DNA of 64,000 nucleotides from Corbicula japonica. Lineage: Eukaryota > Mollusca > Bivalvia > Venerida > Cyrenidae. The notes under the pieces are model-generated. The model ran no database searches and was not told the DNA's origin. It saw only the letters and a list, made by a program, of their open reading frames with translations. Position numbers and translations under genes: made by a program. Where the stretch lies: positions 8,308,001-8,372,000 of the forward strand of contig JAZAYU010000005.1 of NCBI GenBank assembly GCA_038501625.1, written 5' to 3'. The first letter of the stretch is position 1. Every line of letters starts with the position of its first letter. Positions 9,725 through 20,526 of this stretch are shown here, one piece after another.

Positions 9725-10948
9725 GTAGCATATATGATATTAATTGCAACTAGTAGTTAGGAAAACTGTTTTAATGTTCATCTATAGATGGTGTATAAAC
9801 ATGAACACCTAAACCATTTGTGACACATGGACAGGTGGAGCTTTTCTGCACAATACAGGTTAAAACCAATTCTTAAAAGAACTGTAACAAATGTGACAGC
9901 TTGAGACAAAAATGGTATCTAGTCCTATCGCAGTCACAATAATAATATGTATTATTATACATGCGCTTAATAAAAACAAAGCCGCCACAATAGGCATCAT
10001 CGTTTTATGGAAAAGTTAATCAATTTCCTTATTAACCTGTTCGGTCTGCATTGTCTATATGACATTCTGTTCTCGCTAGAACAAAAGTCATAAATGATGC
10101 TAGTCAATATTTTGCAATTAATACAAAACAAAACCCTGACTGCAAAAGAATGTGCCAACTGTTGCCTAAAAGGGAAAAAAGTAGTGTTTTGATGTTATAG
10201 AACATTTTCATTAGCAAAGAGATCAATTCTCGGCTAATTGTTTTTGTAATTTGCTTGGCATTGTTATAGATCCGCGGACTCTTGTCAACGTAAGAGGCAA
10301 TTTGGAGGGATTAATTTCTCATTTTATATGGATGCGAAATCAGCGTGAGTTTGAACTTGTTTTTGTGATTAAGGCATTTTTGATTACCCTAATTTGCATT
10401 TCCCTCATCCCAGCTTGTTATTTCTATAATTATAGTGTCTGTATTTTTGGTAAATGTGAGTTTTTTATGTGAATTAAGAAAACGATTGAAGAGGCGTGAT
10501 ATTCAAGACAACATGTGACTATATTAATGTAGAAAACAAAGTATTTAATGAGATTAGCAAATAAAGAAGCCTAGAATGGCTTGTTAGAAAAGTAACGGAG
10601 ACAAATCACATGTCATTTGATTGTACTAATATGCGTTATCCAATAATATTCATACCTGTCCGTTTTCAGATTTCTTGTACTAAAGGACAATTTAATGATA
10701 CTGTATATTGGAGGTTAAGTTCAAATTCACGGCCATACAGTAATTGGAAGGAAGTAAATAATGTGTTGATATAAAATGATACTTTTTCTAAGAACTAAAT
10801 ATGGTTGATAATTATCCAGTTAGTTTTAATTGTTCTAAATAAATACGTTTGACGAACAAAAAACATTTATCACACTAAGCTATTATATTCATTTTTCTAC
10901 GGTTAAACGTGATACGTAAATGCATCATTTGCAAGAATAGTTGAATAC
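9725..10948. other. No recognisable feature
   Basis: About 1.2 kb of AT-rich DNA. The open frame at 10251-10472 begins with TTG and has no recognisable domain. Confidence 0.45.
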
Positions 10949-11400
10949 TTTTAGCTCTACAGTTCAAAACAGGGGAGCCATCCTATTCACTCCAGCGTTG
11001 GTGCCCAAATCGGCATTTGATAAAGTTTTTATGTACCTGATCCATAACTTTGAAACTGCTTAAGATATCAACTTGAAACTTAAAATTTGTATTCCCTATC
11101 ATAAACTGCATAATAACCAACAAGAGCCATAACTCTACTGCAAATTTTTTTCAAGTTATGCTTTTTTCACATGGTTTTTCTCATGCATTTGGTGTTAAAC
11201 TTTAAAACTTTTAAGATGTCAAATTGAAACAGAGACTAGAGTTTTTACCAAGATTTTGTGTTTAAGTTTATTTTCAGTTGGTCCATAAACATTAATGTTA
11301 GTGATTGATATCAAACTTAAACCTGTAACTCTTTAAAAAATATTTTCACAGTTATGTCTTATATTGTTTTAATATTTTCATTAAGGTATTTGCATAGGGC
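10949..11400 (+). mobile_element. Helentron-like E family, degenerate 5' portion
   Basis: TTTTAGCTCTACAGTTC with GGGGAGCCATCCTATTCAC is a decayed version of the 5' end at 16744. Core blocks CCATAACTTTGAAACT, GATATCAACTTGAAACTT and ACCAACAAGAGCCATAACTC follow in the same order as in 16820-17300. No 3' hairpin end is found nearby. Confidence 0.75.
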
Positions 11401-11414
11401 CTTTTTTAATATTT

Positions 11415-11486
11415 ATCCTTTACTCTATATAATTATACAGGTTTCATCTTGTGTACGAATGGTAAAGATCCAGATCAGCCCTGAAT
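11415..11486. mobile_element. DH element fragment
   Basis: ATCCTTTACTCTATATA followed by AAGATCCAGATCAGCC. The remainder is missing. Confidence 0.65.
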
Positions 11487-11549
11487 GTCACTCATCATGC
11501 CTGCTTTAGTTTTCAACAAGACCCATAATTTCCAAAACGTTTTAGGCAG

Positions 11550-11791
11550 TTAACCCTTTCCTGTATAGACACACCTTTATTGCTAGGGCAAACAGTTCAG
11601 ATCCAGATCAGCCGGCACATCCGTGCCGTATTATCAGGATCTAAACTGTTCGCTTTTTGATTCATTATCTTATTTCTGACCAAAATGCGACCAGTGCAGA
11701 TCCTGATCAGACGGCACAGATGTGCCGGCTGATCTGGATCTACACTAGTCGCACATGCGTAAAAATGCGTATCTATACAGGAAAGGGTTAA
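11550..11791 (-). mobile_element. DH element, full length (242 bp)
   Basis: TTAACCCTTTCCTGTATAG to GGAAAGGGTTAA. In this orientation the first hairpin has arms AACAGTTCAGATCC / GGATCTAAACTGTT-like, and the second has GACCAGTGCAGATCC / GGATCTACACTAGTC. One of the best-preserved copies. Confidence 0.95.
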
Positions 11792-11956
11792 GCTCCTTTT
11801 AAACTTAGACTCTTTTCTTTATAGTTCTCTTGCAGTTGGCCAAGGCTTACATCATCAACATGATTTAATTGATCTTATGAAATTTAAAATAAATGTCCAA
11901 TACCATGACCTACTTCAGTTCCAACAAGTTCCATAACTCTTTCAAAAATAGGATGT

Positions 11957-12000
11957 TACTGCTGATCTGGATCAACACTGGTCACTCTCATATGATACAA
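11957..12000 (-). mobile_element. DH element fragment
   Basis: Only GCTGATCTGGATCAACACTG and GTCACTCTCATATGA remain. Confidence 0.6.
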
Positions 12001-12082
12001 TTCGTATTCATTTAAGTAACCGGTTAAAAGAATGATAGTTAATTATTAAGAGCTGCATAGTTATTTTAACCCTTTACCTATA

Positions 12083-12231
12083 TTATATAGTTATTTGGTT
12101 TCTTGACAGGGAATGTGAGGATATATTGCCGGTCTGGGTGTCATATTACCCGAGCTGCAGACGAGGGATAATATGACACCCAGACCGGCAATATATCCTC
12201 ACATACCCTTTCAAGGAACCAAATAATTGTT
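12083..12231. mobile_element. Large hairpin module of the composite, copy 1
   Basis: Arms TTATTTGGTTTCTTGACAGG..ATGTGAGGATATATTGCCGG..TCTGGGTGTCATATTA and their complement are separated by a short loop (CCCGAGCTGCAGACGAGGG). Arm length is over 60 bp. Confidence 0.92.
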
Positions 12232-12718
12232 TTATTATACTGCAAAGACTTTTCAGACAAAAATAATTAGAAAACATCGATTTTTTCATTTATTTCGCTT
12301 ATTTAATGCCGAACGGCTTAATTCCCTTCTAAGAACCTCAATAAATACATGTCTGACGTCATTAATTTACCTGTATGACGTCACTTCTACAGAAATTGAA
12401 TGGACTATCGGTTTGATATTTATTTACCAAATTTGAGAATAATCTGATTGTTTTCAACGTTAAAAACATAACACAAATATTTTCTGTAACAATTTTAATA
12501 ATCTCTAAGCATACCGCTTTATAATTTACAAGATCAGTTTCAAATTATGCATTTTTACGAGAATTCTAAACAAATGGCGGACGACAACAAAAGGTGGGAG
12601 GCCAGAGAGGGAAATTAAGGCACGTGCGTTCATATCTACGGCCGATCCGTAAATACGGATATACATCAGCGGCAAATTATCCAATCAAATTCAAGGAAAT
12701 TTCTTTGCAGTATAATAA
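12232..12718. mobile_element. TIR-bounded core of the composite insert, copy 1
   Basis: TTATTATACTGCAAAGA at the left and TCTTTGCAGTATAATAA at the right are a perfect 17-bp inverted repeat bounding ~487 bp. The interior has ATGACGTCACTTCTA, ATGGCGGACGACAACAAA and CGTAAATACGGATATAC. No ORF of substance. Confidence 0.85.
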
Positions 12719-12931
12719 TATACTTTTTATGCCCGTGCGACCAGTGTAGATCCAGATCAGCTGGTCCGGGCTGATCAGAATCTGCACTGTTTGCTTTCTG
12801 GTCAGAAATAACCTTATAAATGATAAAGCTAACAGTAAATATCCTGATCAGATGGCATGGATGTGCTGGCTGATCTGGATCTACACTGTTCGCCCTTGCA
12901 ATATAGATCTGTATAAGGAGAAAAGGCTAAT

Positions 12932-14159
12932 GAAATTAACTTTTCTTTTAAGGCATACTAGAGGATAGACATCTAAAAACAGTGGAATAGGTCAGTGTCA
13001 GGAAATTTACGGAATAAAATTACCTGTTTTTCAAATAATTTTATTTATATTCACACTCTTATAAATCGTGACTTGAATGAAACTTGGTAAGGTTAAATGC
13101 CTAACCTTTATATAAAATGTTCTAATTATACAACAATTATACAGAAAAAGACATTAAACTGTTGTAAATAAATTAACAAATTATGTTTTCCTTAAGTTTC
13201 ATAAAAAAAGAAATTTGAAACTGAATAAACGACATTGCTGAAAATAAGTCAGCTTCAAGACAAATACTTATGGTCAAGTTTCAGAACAATACCAGTGCAT
13301 TTGCTGATTGTTTCCTTCGGTAACAGGTAATTAACATGAATTTTGTTATTTAACGTTTCACATTAAATGTTCCATCTGTGATCTAAAACTTGAAAAAATA
13401 CAATTGTCATTTTACACTTAGTACCTTTAATTATTTTCTAGTTTGTTTAATTACCTAGAATTTTTTCATGAAGAAATAATTACAGGTATACTGTACACTA
13501 GATTGTGTACAGTATATAACTATTTTAAATGTAGCAAATTTTGGTTTATGATTAGTTGTTGCATATCTATAAATCTGAAACAAGATGACCCCAGTCGGCC
13601 TAAATTGCTCGCCCTTTCTTGCCAACATGTTTTTCCAATGATAAGTGCTGGCCACGAAATAAAGTTACTAAAGTTAACCGTTTTTGAACCCCTCTGAGCT
13701 TTTACAAGCATAAACGTTCTGATGGTGATGATCCAACAAAAAAACTGTAATTGGTACTTTAAAGAACACAATGGTTTTTAATACCCAAATGAAAAACATC
13801 AAAATATCAAATCAATTCATATATTTACACACATAAATACTCTTGTTAATACAGAAATTATGAGAAAAAATCATGATCTTTTGGCTTTTTGAATGGCTGT
13901 TGGAACAGTCAAGTTCACCACAAAGTGAATGAGAGCACGCATTTTCACATCAACTGGTTGCAAACTGTGCATGCTCATCAGTGGCACATCATTTTTAAAC
14001 GTTGTGCACAGTAAAATAAATTGAGTGGCTTTTACTGTTGCCACACCTCAAAAAGTAATATGTCCCACTGCGTACTCTCAGAAATTATGGTTCATTAGGT
14101 AGGAATAGAGGATGAAGTTGAATTGTAAATATATAGATAAAAGTTTTATCACTTGGGCT
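12932..14159. other. Featureless apart from one short palindrome
   Basis: AT-rich. Overlapping open frames around 13443-13771 on both strands show no domains and shadow each other. Confidence 0.45.
13487..13516. repeat. Perfect 12-bp inverted repeat
   Basis: TATACTGTACAC, a 6-nt spacer, then GTGTACAGTATA. It could form a stem-loop or be a remnant of a TA-bounded MITE end. Confidence 0.9.
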
Positions 14160-14252
14160 ACAAGTGAAGTTCCTTATCAGATGGCACATTCATGCCATCT
14201 GGTTGGGATGTACACTGCCTTTTGTTAGTTATATAAGGTTATTTTTCTGACA
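14160..14252. mobile_element. DH element fragment
   Basis: CCTTATCAGATGGCACATTC, ATGCCATCTGGTTGGGATG and the spacer ATAAGGTTATTTTTCTGAC. Diverged. Confidence 0.65.
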
Positions 14253-14313
14253 CTAATCCCCCTTCTAGTATTTCAATTTTTTTCTGGAATTTCGTCCTTT
14301 CTTACTGACAATT

Positions 14314-14345
14314 TCCGAATAGTCAAACATGCTCTCCTCCAAAAT
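14314..14345 (+). mobile_element. Helentron-like E family, isolated 3' end
   Basis: CCGAATAGTCAAACATGCTC-TCCTCC resembles the 3' subterminal repeat plus hairpin start at 18589-18612. No matching 5' end is adjacent. Confidence 0.45.
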
Positions 14346-15162
14346 GCCAAAAACGTAAAATTTGTCTTGATTTGCCTCCTACTGCTGATAATGTGGGAAA
14401 TAAAATGTTAAGTGTTTAAAATAACTGTTATTTGAAAAGAAAAGACAAGTCGCATGTTTGTGCCAGAGAAAACCTTTACCATTGACAATCTCCTCACATG
14501 ACTTAAAAATATTTAGTACTTAGCACCAGCATGAATGGAATCTGATGCGGTTGTTTATGTTTTTTGCAAGGTGTATTAGAGTCTGGAAAAAGGATAGAGT
14601 AATTATCTTAACTAAAATCATTTCTGTTTTTGTCTTCCACTGTTATGAAACTTGATAAGAATTAAACAGCATATTTCAAAATGCTATAATTCAAAGTGCC
14701 AATCCTTTATTTATATCTAGCTTAATTTTCTAATTATCTTTTCTCAGAGGGGATTGTGAAATTCAGGACTTCGCCCCACTGTGTTAATTACAAAGGCAGA
14801 GAAAAAACTTCGTTAAGAAGTATCTAATACCTTAAAACGACTGGTGTTTTTCGAGAAATGTTAACCTTTTTATCAGGGTTATCTTGATTTTTGACAGCAC
14901 ATCTACATTAATGGATGAATGGTTCATTTACAGAATTTTTCCTTGAAAATAATCACTGGTGATTAGTTTTGCACTCTGGGCTGCCTTTTCCTAAGAAATA
15001 TTGAGCACTTGTAGTAATTTAAAATTGTTATTGAAGAAAAAATGAATTTTATTACAGAGCTGTTAGGTAATTTTTTTTTCATGATAAGAGTAGTGGGTGG
15101 AGAAGGCATGAAATTTAATAAAAGCATAATTGAAACAATATATCTATTATTTCAAGACATTA
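14346..15162. other. No recognisable feature
   Basis: AT-rich sequence, no repeat family seen. Confidence 0.45.
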
Positions 15163-15375
15163 ACTCTATATGCCTTTGTGATATAGACAAACGTGTTGAT
15201 CCAGATCACCTAGAAAATAATTGGCATCTGATTAGGATCTGCTTTCGTTGCTTATTCCTCAGAAATAACCTAACGAATTAAGAAGTGAACATTGTTGATC
15301 CGGATAAGATGGGCTGACTGATCTGGATCTGCATTGTTCGCCCATGGGATAACAGCCATATCAGAAGGAGTTATA
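15163..15375 (+). mobile_element. DH element, diverged near-full copy
   Basis: TATGCCTTTGTGATATAGAC, GTTGATCCAGATCACC, CTGATTAGGATCTGC, CTGATCTGGATCTGCATTG and CCATGGGATAACAGCCATAT, the variant terminus also seen at 7143. Confidence 0.8.
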
Positions 15376-16743
15376 ATATATCCATTACTTCAAGACATTT
15401 AATAAACAATAGCTTGTCTACCCTTATATTGACATTCTCTATACCTTCCACCATAATACATTTAGCTATGTCCTTTGTTATCAATCCAGAATTAAAGTAA
15501 TCAGGGCTCTCTTTGTTAGCCTGCTTTTCCACTGCTTTAACTTCTTCATTGGGCTAGAAATGTTGTCCACAGAGCAAAACGCAATCAGTAGGTTTGCTTT
15601 ATTTCCCATGTTAAAATCAAAGAATATTATCTTTTTATAAGTCTTAGAAGTTAAACTTGTTGATTAAAGAAGTTAACGGATTCAAATGAATTTTGTTGGT
15701 ATTGGTATGTTTGTTTTGTTATGTATTTAATATGCATATCATAGGTGAGCAGTTTGAGGCTGTCCAGAGTTTCTTGCTTTTTATTTTGTTTAAGTTTGCT
15801 TCAGACTATGACTGCATTCAATTCGGAAAGAAAAATAAAGAAACAAATTAATACAGACTATGACTGAATTCAACTGAGAGAAAAGCGGAGTTAAAAACAA
15901 CAGTTTTTTTTTGCATGATTCTATATAAACATTGGTAACGCCTCTGTTTTTTGATTCCATATAATTTTCAATTTAAGTTCTCCTGGTATGGAGTTTTGTC
16001 ATAAACAATCCATCAAGTCATGGCTGTGTTCAGAAGTTTGTCTTATTTGTGCTTTAAGTTCAACAAGAAATCCTAATTAGAAGAAGCAATGTCAATAAAA
16101 ACCCACTGTGGGATTATCAATCAAGAATTAATTCAGAAGTCGGAGAAAGAACAACTTAAGATTTTGACAGATTCATTTCTAATACAGACTGGAAATTATA
16201 GAAAATCAAGAGCACAATAGTAAAAATTTGCATTCTCTTTTCAAGACAATGATGTAATCAGTGTCAAAAGGAGCTTGAAAATAGTACGAAGAACATACTG
16301 AGGGATATTGAGCTGGCTCAATCAGCGATTGTATTTGCTTTATTAGTCTCTTAAAAAGGCTGTGTCCTTGGAGATATTTCGTAGGAAATGTATGTTAAAA
16401 GGCGTAATTAGGTTTGGGGTTTCTATTCCATGCAGAAAAAGTGTCTGGTTTGATCAGTTCTAATTAGAATGATAAAGAACGTAATGAGGACTCGGACGTC
16501 TAAAACTCAGAACAAACTAATGATATCGGAGTGGTCAGCGCTGATTAGATGGAAATTTGTTTACAAAATACATTATTGTATTTTCTGATGAACATTTCGG
16601 CATTGGTCGACATCATAGCAATTATTCAAAACTTGAACTGATTGGCTCACTTGTTTTGTGATTGAATTCTGCGGAAGAAGATGTTAGAAACAACAGATCG
16701 TAAATAAAAAGTCCTCAGTATTAAATTTTAGTGTGGAAATTAT
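15376..16743. other. No recognisable feature
   Basis: About 1.4 kb. A short direct repeat, CAGACTATGACTG(C/A)ATTCAA, occurs near 15804 and 15853. Otherwise nothing recognisable. Confidence 0.45.
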
Positions 16744-18629
16744 TTTTAGCTCGACTATTCGAAGAATAGGGGAGCTATCCTACTCGCCCCGGTGTCGGCG
16801 TCGGCGTCCGTTAAACAAAAAATGCACTTTGGTCCATTACTTGAAAGCTACTTATGATATCAACTCGAAACTTGGAATATATATTCACCATCAAATTCTA
16901 CATCATTACCAACAAGACCCATAACTCTGCTTCCAATATTTTTCAAGTTATGCCCCTTTTTCACTTAAATTTTGCGTTAAGGAAAATATGCACTTTGGTC
17001 CATAACTTATAAACTACTTGAGATATCAACTTGAAACTTGGAATATATATTCACCATCAAATTCTACATCATTACCAACAAGACCCATAACTCTGCTGTC
17101 AATATATTTCAAGTTATGCCCCTTTTTTCTTATATTTTGTGTCAAGCAAAATATGCATTTTGCCTCTAACTTTAAAACTAATTGAGATATTGCCTTGAAA
17201 CTTGAAATATATTTTCACCATCAAAATCTACATCATAACCAACAAGACCCATAACCCTTCTTCCAATATTTTTCAAATTATGCCCCTTTTTCGCTTACAT
17301 TTTGTGTTAAGCAAAATATACAGTCGGCCCTTAACTTCGTTATGAATGGAGGGATTTCAAAATAACTTGGCACAAATGTTCACCATGACAAGGCGGTGTG
17401 TCGCGTACAATACCCATGCCTGTAGGTCCAAAGTCAAGGTCACTGTTACTAAAAATAGAATTTTCTTGCAAAATCATGTCCGCTCTGTAACTTTGTTATT
17501 TCTTATTGGGTTTTTAAATAACTTGGTATGAATGTTCACCATATCAAGACGGTGTGTCACGTACATGCCCAAGCCTGTATGTCAATGGTCAAGGTCACTG
17601 TTGCTAAAAATAGAATTTTCTTGTCTAGGCTGTTACTTTGTTATGAATGGAGGGATTTCAAAATATCTTGGCACAAATGTTCACCATGACAAGGCGGTGT
17701 GTCCGCACAATACCCATGCCTGTAGATCCAAGGTCAAGGTCACTGTTACTAAAAATAGAATTTTCTTGTCCAGGCTGTAACTTTGTTATGAATGGAAGGA
17801 TTTCAAAATAATTTGACACAAATGTTCACCATGACAGGGCGGTGTGTCACGTACCATGCCCATGCCTGTAGGTCAAAGGTCAAGGTCACTGTTACTAAAA
17901 ATAGAATTATCTTGTCCTGGCTGTTACTTTGTTATAAATGGAGGGATTTTAAAATAACTTTGCACAAATGTTCATGAAAAGGCAGTGTGTCCGCACAATA
18001 CCCAAGCCTGAAGGTCCAAGGTCAAGGTCACTGTTACCAAAAATAGAATTTTCTTGTCCAGGCTGTAACTTCATTATAAATGGAGGGATTTCAAAAAAAC
18101 TTGACACAAATGTTCACCATGAAAGGGCAGTGTATCGCGTATTATTCCCATCATTGCACTTGAGTGTCTGAAAATGATGCATAGCGGGGCATCCGTGTCC
18201 TATGGACACATTTCTAGTTTCACTTATATTTTCACTTAAGTGCACTTCATCGATAACTTTGCAAATACTTAAGGTATCAACTTCAAATTACCATTATATT
18301 TTCATTTCAGTTCTTTTTCTGTAACATTACTGAAGTGATTGATATTTGACTAAAAGTAAATGTCTCTAATAAAAAATTACTAACAAGTTTTCTAACAAAT
18401 TCAGAAATATTTCATAGTTATTCCCCTATTCAGTTTAATATTTATGGTACATTTAGGAATTATTTCTGTTATTTGAAAAGAATTTCTCCCGTACCATTCA
18501 CTTGTAAATATTTTTCCTGATTGCACATGAATGTATGGCCATAGTTGTTATTGTTTTAATCTTCAAATTGCATTTGTTTCAAATGATTCGAATAGTCGAG
18601 CATGCTGTCTCCTCTGACAGCTCTTGTTT
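16744..18629 (+). mobile_element. Helentron-like non-autonomous element (E family), full length
   Basis: The 5' end TTTTTAGC opens into GCTCGACTATTCG, a perfect inverted match to CGAATAGTCGAGC at 18589-18601. The 3' end is a GCTGTC..GACAGC hairpin followed by TCTTGTTT. Subterminal inverted repeats plus a 3' hairpin, with no TIR, are hallmarks of Helentron/HINE-type elements. Between the ends lie ~140-bp tandem units (CCATAACTTNNAAACTA, ACCAACAAGACCCATAACTC), apparently interrupted by a second repeat at ~17330-18218. No Rep/helicase ORF. Confidence 0.8.
17330..18218 (+). repeat. ~145-bp tandem array nested in the E element
   Basis: About six units, each with AACTT(C/T)GTTATGAATGGAGG, TTCACCATGA..GG(C/A)GGTGTGTC, GGTCAAGGTCACTGTTACTA and AAAATAGAATTTTCTTGTC. 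It ends with GCATCCGTGTCCTATGGACA, after which E-type sequence (CACTTATATTTTCAC) resumes. Related units lie at 35041-35760 and, more distantly, 24560-25190. Confidence 0.85.
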
Positions 18630-18951
18630 GTGGATTTAGTGGGCTGATCAAGAAGAATTTAGAAACAAAAGATAAAAAAAAAGTACTGTCCGAAGTTGAA
18701 TATTGTGAGATACTTTTTTGTAGTTGTAGTAAGCAGATTAATCCAGGAATAAATAACCCCACAATATATGTAATTGTAAATGAATGCACAATAAAATAAT
18801 CTTCCAAAAGGAAAGTCAGTTAGAACTCTATTTTAAATTATCACTCATTATTTTCAAATTTTTGAATGCCTGTTCTTTTTCAAGAAAAACACAGAATCTA
18901 TTTTTATTTGTGTTAAATCCATTTGAATTTCTACAGGAAATATAATAATAC

Positions 18952-19081
18952 TTCAGGTTATTTCTGACCAAAATGCGACCAGTGCAGATCCTGATCAGAT
19001 GGCATGGATGTGCCGGCTGATCTGGATCTACACTGGTCGCAGATGCATAAAAATGCGTATTTATGGATAAAAAGGGATAAC
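18952..19081 (-). mobile_element. DH element, half copy
   Basis: AGGTTATTTCTGACCAAAAT, GCGACCAGTGCAGATCCTG, CTGATCTGGATCTACACTGG, TCGCAGATGCATAAAAATGC. One hairpin is complete and the other is absent. Confidence 0.9.
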
Positions 19082-19880
19082 AAAATTGTTCAGAATTTAA
19101 AATATGAGTAAACAAAGTGTTACATTTTTGGTCAATAGATTAAGATTTTTTTTTGCAAATAAGTAAAATATTACAAAGTTGTTCAGTATTAAAAATGTAA
19201 GTAAACACAGTGTTACATTTTTGGTCAGTAAAATTAGTCCATTAGTTTTATATACAAAAAAGTAAAATAAACGAAGTGTTACATTTTTGGTTAATCAAAT
19301 AAGCTTTATATACAGATTAGTAAAATACCATAAAGCTGTTCAGGATTTCAAAAAATGAATAAACAAATTCTTAAATTTTTGGTAAAAAAAAAGGATTTAT
19401 ATACATATTAGTTAAATAACATAAAATTGTTGATGATTTTAAATATGAGTACAAAAGTTGTAACATTTTTTTTGTCAATAGAATAAGATTTATTTACAAA
19501 TAAGTAAAGTAACATAAATTTGTTCATGATTAAAAAATATGAGTAAAAAAAGAATTACATTTTTGGTTGTTAAAATAAGATTTATAAGATTTATATACAA
19601 AAAAGAGTACAAAAGTTGTAACATTTTTTTTGTCAATAGAATAAGATTTATTTACAAATAAGTAAAGTAAGATAAATTTGTTCATGATTAAAAAATATGA
19701 GTAAAAAAAGAATTACATTTTTGGTTGTTAAAATAAGATTTATAAGATTTATATACAAAAAAGTTAAATAACAAAGTTGTTTATGATTTAAAATATGAGT
19801 AAACTAAAGTAGAAAAAGATTTATATACAAATAAGTAAAATTACATAAAGTTGTTCAGTATTTAAAATATAAGTAAATGA
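19081..19880. repeat. Tandem array, ~90-95-bp units
   Basis: Repeated order: (A)AAGTTGTTCAGNATT, AAATATGAGTAAAC, GTGTTACATTTTTGGTCA, AAATTAG, TTTATATACAAANAAGTAAA. A ~157-bp block at 19450-19606 is repeated almost exactly at 19608-19764, which indicates a recent duplication of two units. Confidence 0.85.
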
Positions 19881-20290
19881 AGTGTTACAATTTTTAGTCA
19901 ATAAAATTAGATTTCTACACAAGTATGATTGCAGCCCAGAAAAAGAAGTGTTACAATTTTTAGTCATTAAAATTAGATTTCTACTTAAGTATAATTGCAG
20001 CCTAGAAAAAGAAGTGTTATTACAATTTTTAGTCAATAAAATTAGATTTCTACGCAAGTATGATTGCAGCCTAGAAAAAGAAATATTACAATTTTTAGTC
20101 AATAAAATTAGATTTCTACACAAATATGATTGCAGCCTAGAAAAAGAAGTGTTACAATTTTTAGTCAATAAAATTAGATTTCTACACAAGTATGATTGCA
20201 GCATAGAAAAAGAAATATTACAATTTTTAGTCAATAAAATTAGATTTCTACACAAGTATGATTGCAGCCTAGAAAAAGAAATATTTGACA
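19881..20290. repeat. Tandem array of six ~66-bp units, open on both strands
   Basis: Each unit is GTGTTACAATTTTTAGTCAA, TAAAATTAGATTTCTAC, ACAAGTATGATTGCAGCC, TAGAAAAAGAA with small changes. The 66-bp period is 22 codons, and one unit gained a 3-bp TTA, so a frame of ~140 codons stays open on each strand. Neither frame has an ATG (they begin GTG and TTG). The plus-strand translation repeats LQFLVNKIRF and YDCSLEKE. A satellite-like origin from the adjacent array is more likely than a gene. Confidence 0.9.
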
Positions 20291-20526
20291 ATTTAATGCA
20301 ATAAAAATGATTGATGTATTTGGAATCCTGATGTCAGTGTGGTGCAACACAACAAATTGATCTGCCTGTAATGATGGTGGAGTGGGTGCTGAGAGAATTA
20401 TTTGCAAGTTCCCACCTGGTTGTTGTCAGTGCACACTATCTGTATGTGCTAATCTGTGAGAACTACTAAATTCTTTGCTTCATTCATTCAGAGGTATCAT
20501 CCTTCAGATTACCTCCATCGGAGCTT
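20291..20526. other. No recognisable feature
   Basis: Short unique-looking spacer between the tandem array and an FB element. Confidence 0.4.

Larger units (their letters stand above)
12066..12931 (+). mobile_element. Composite: DH element carrying a ~640-bp insertion, copy 1
   Basis: DH sequence begins TTAACCCTTTACCTATA, is interrupted at about 12083-12722, then resumes with TTTTTATGCCCGTGCGACC and both hairpins, ending GGAGAAAAGGCTAA. The insert and its exact position within DH recur at 39878-40757. This implies one insertion followed by spread of the composite, or strong target preference. Confidence 0.9.

Noticed and set aside
19081..20290. CRISPR-like array of regular repeats
   Set aside because: Units are contiguous with no unique spacers, and the sequence is clearly eukaryotic repeat DNA.
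19882..20304. 140-codon frame on the plus strand and 156-codon frame on the minus strand as possible genes
   Set aside because: Both are read-throughs of a 66-bp tandem repeat, both lack ATG, and both exist only because the period is a multiple of three.
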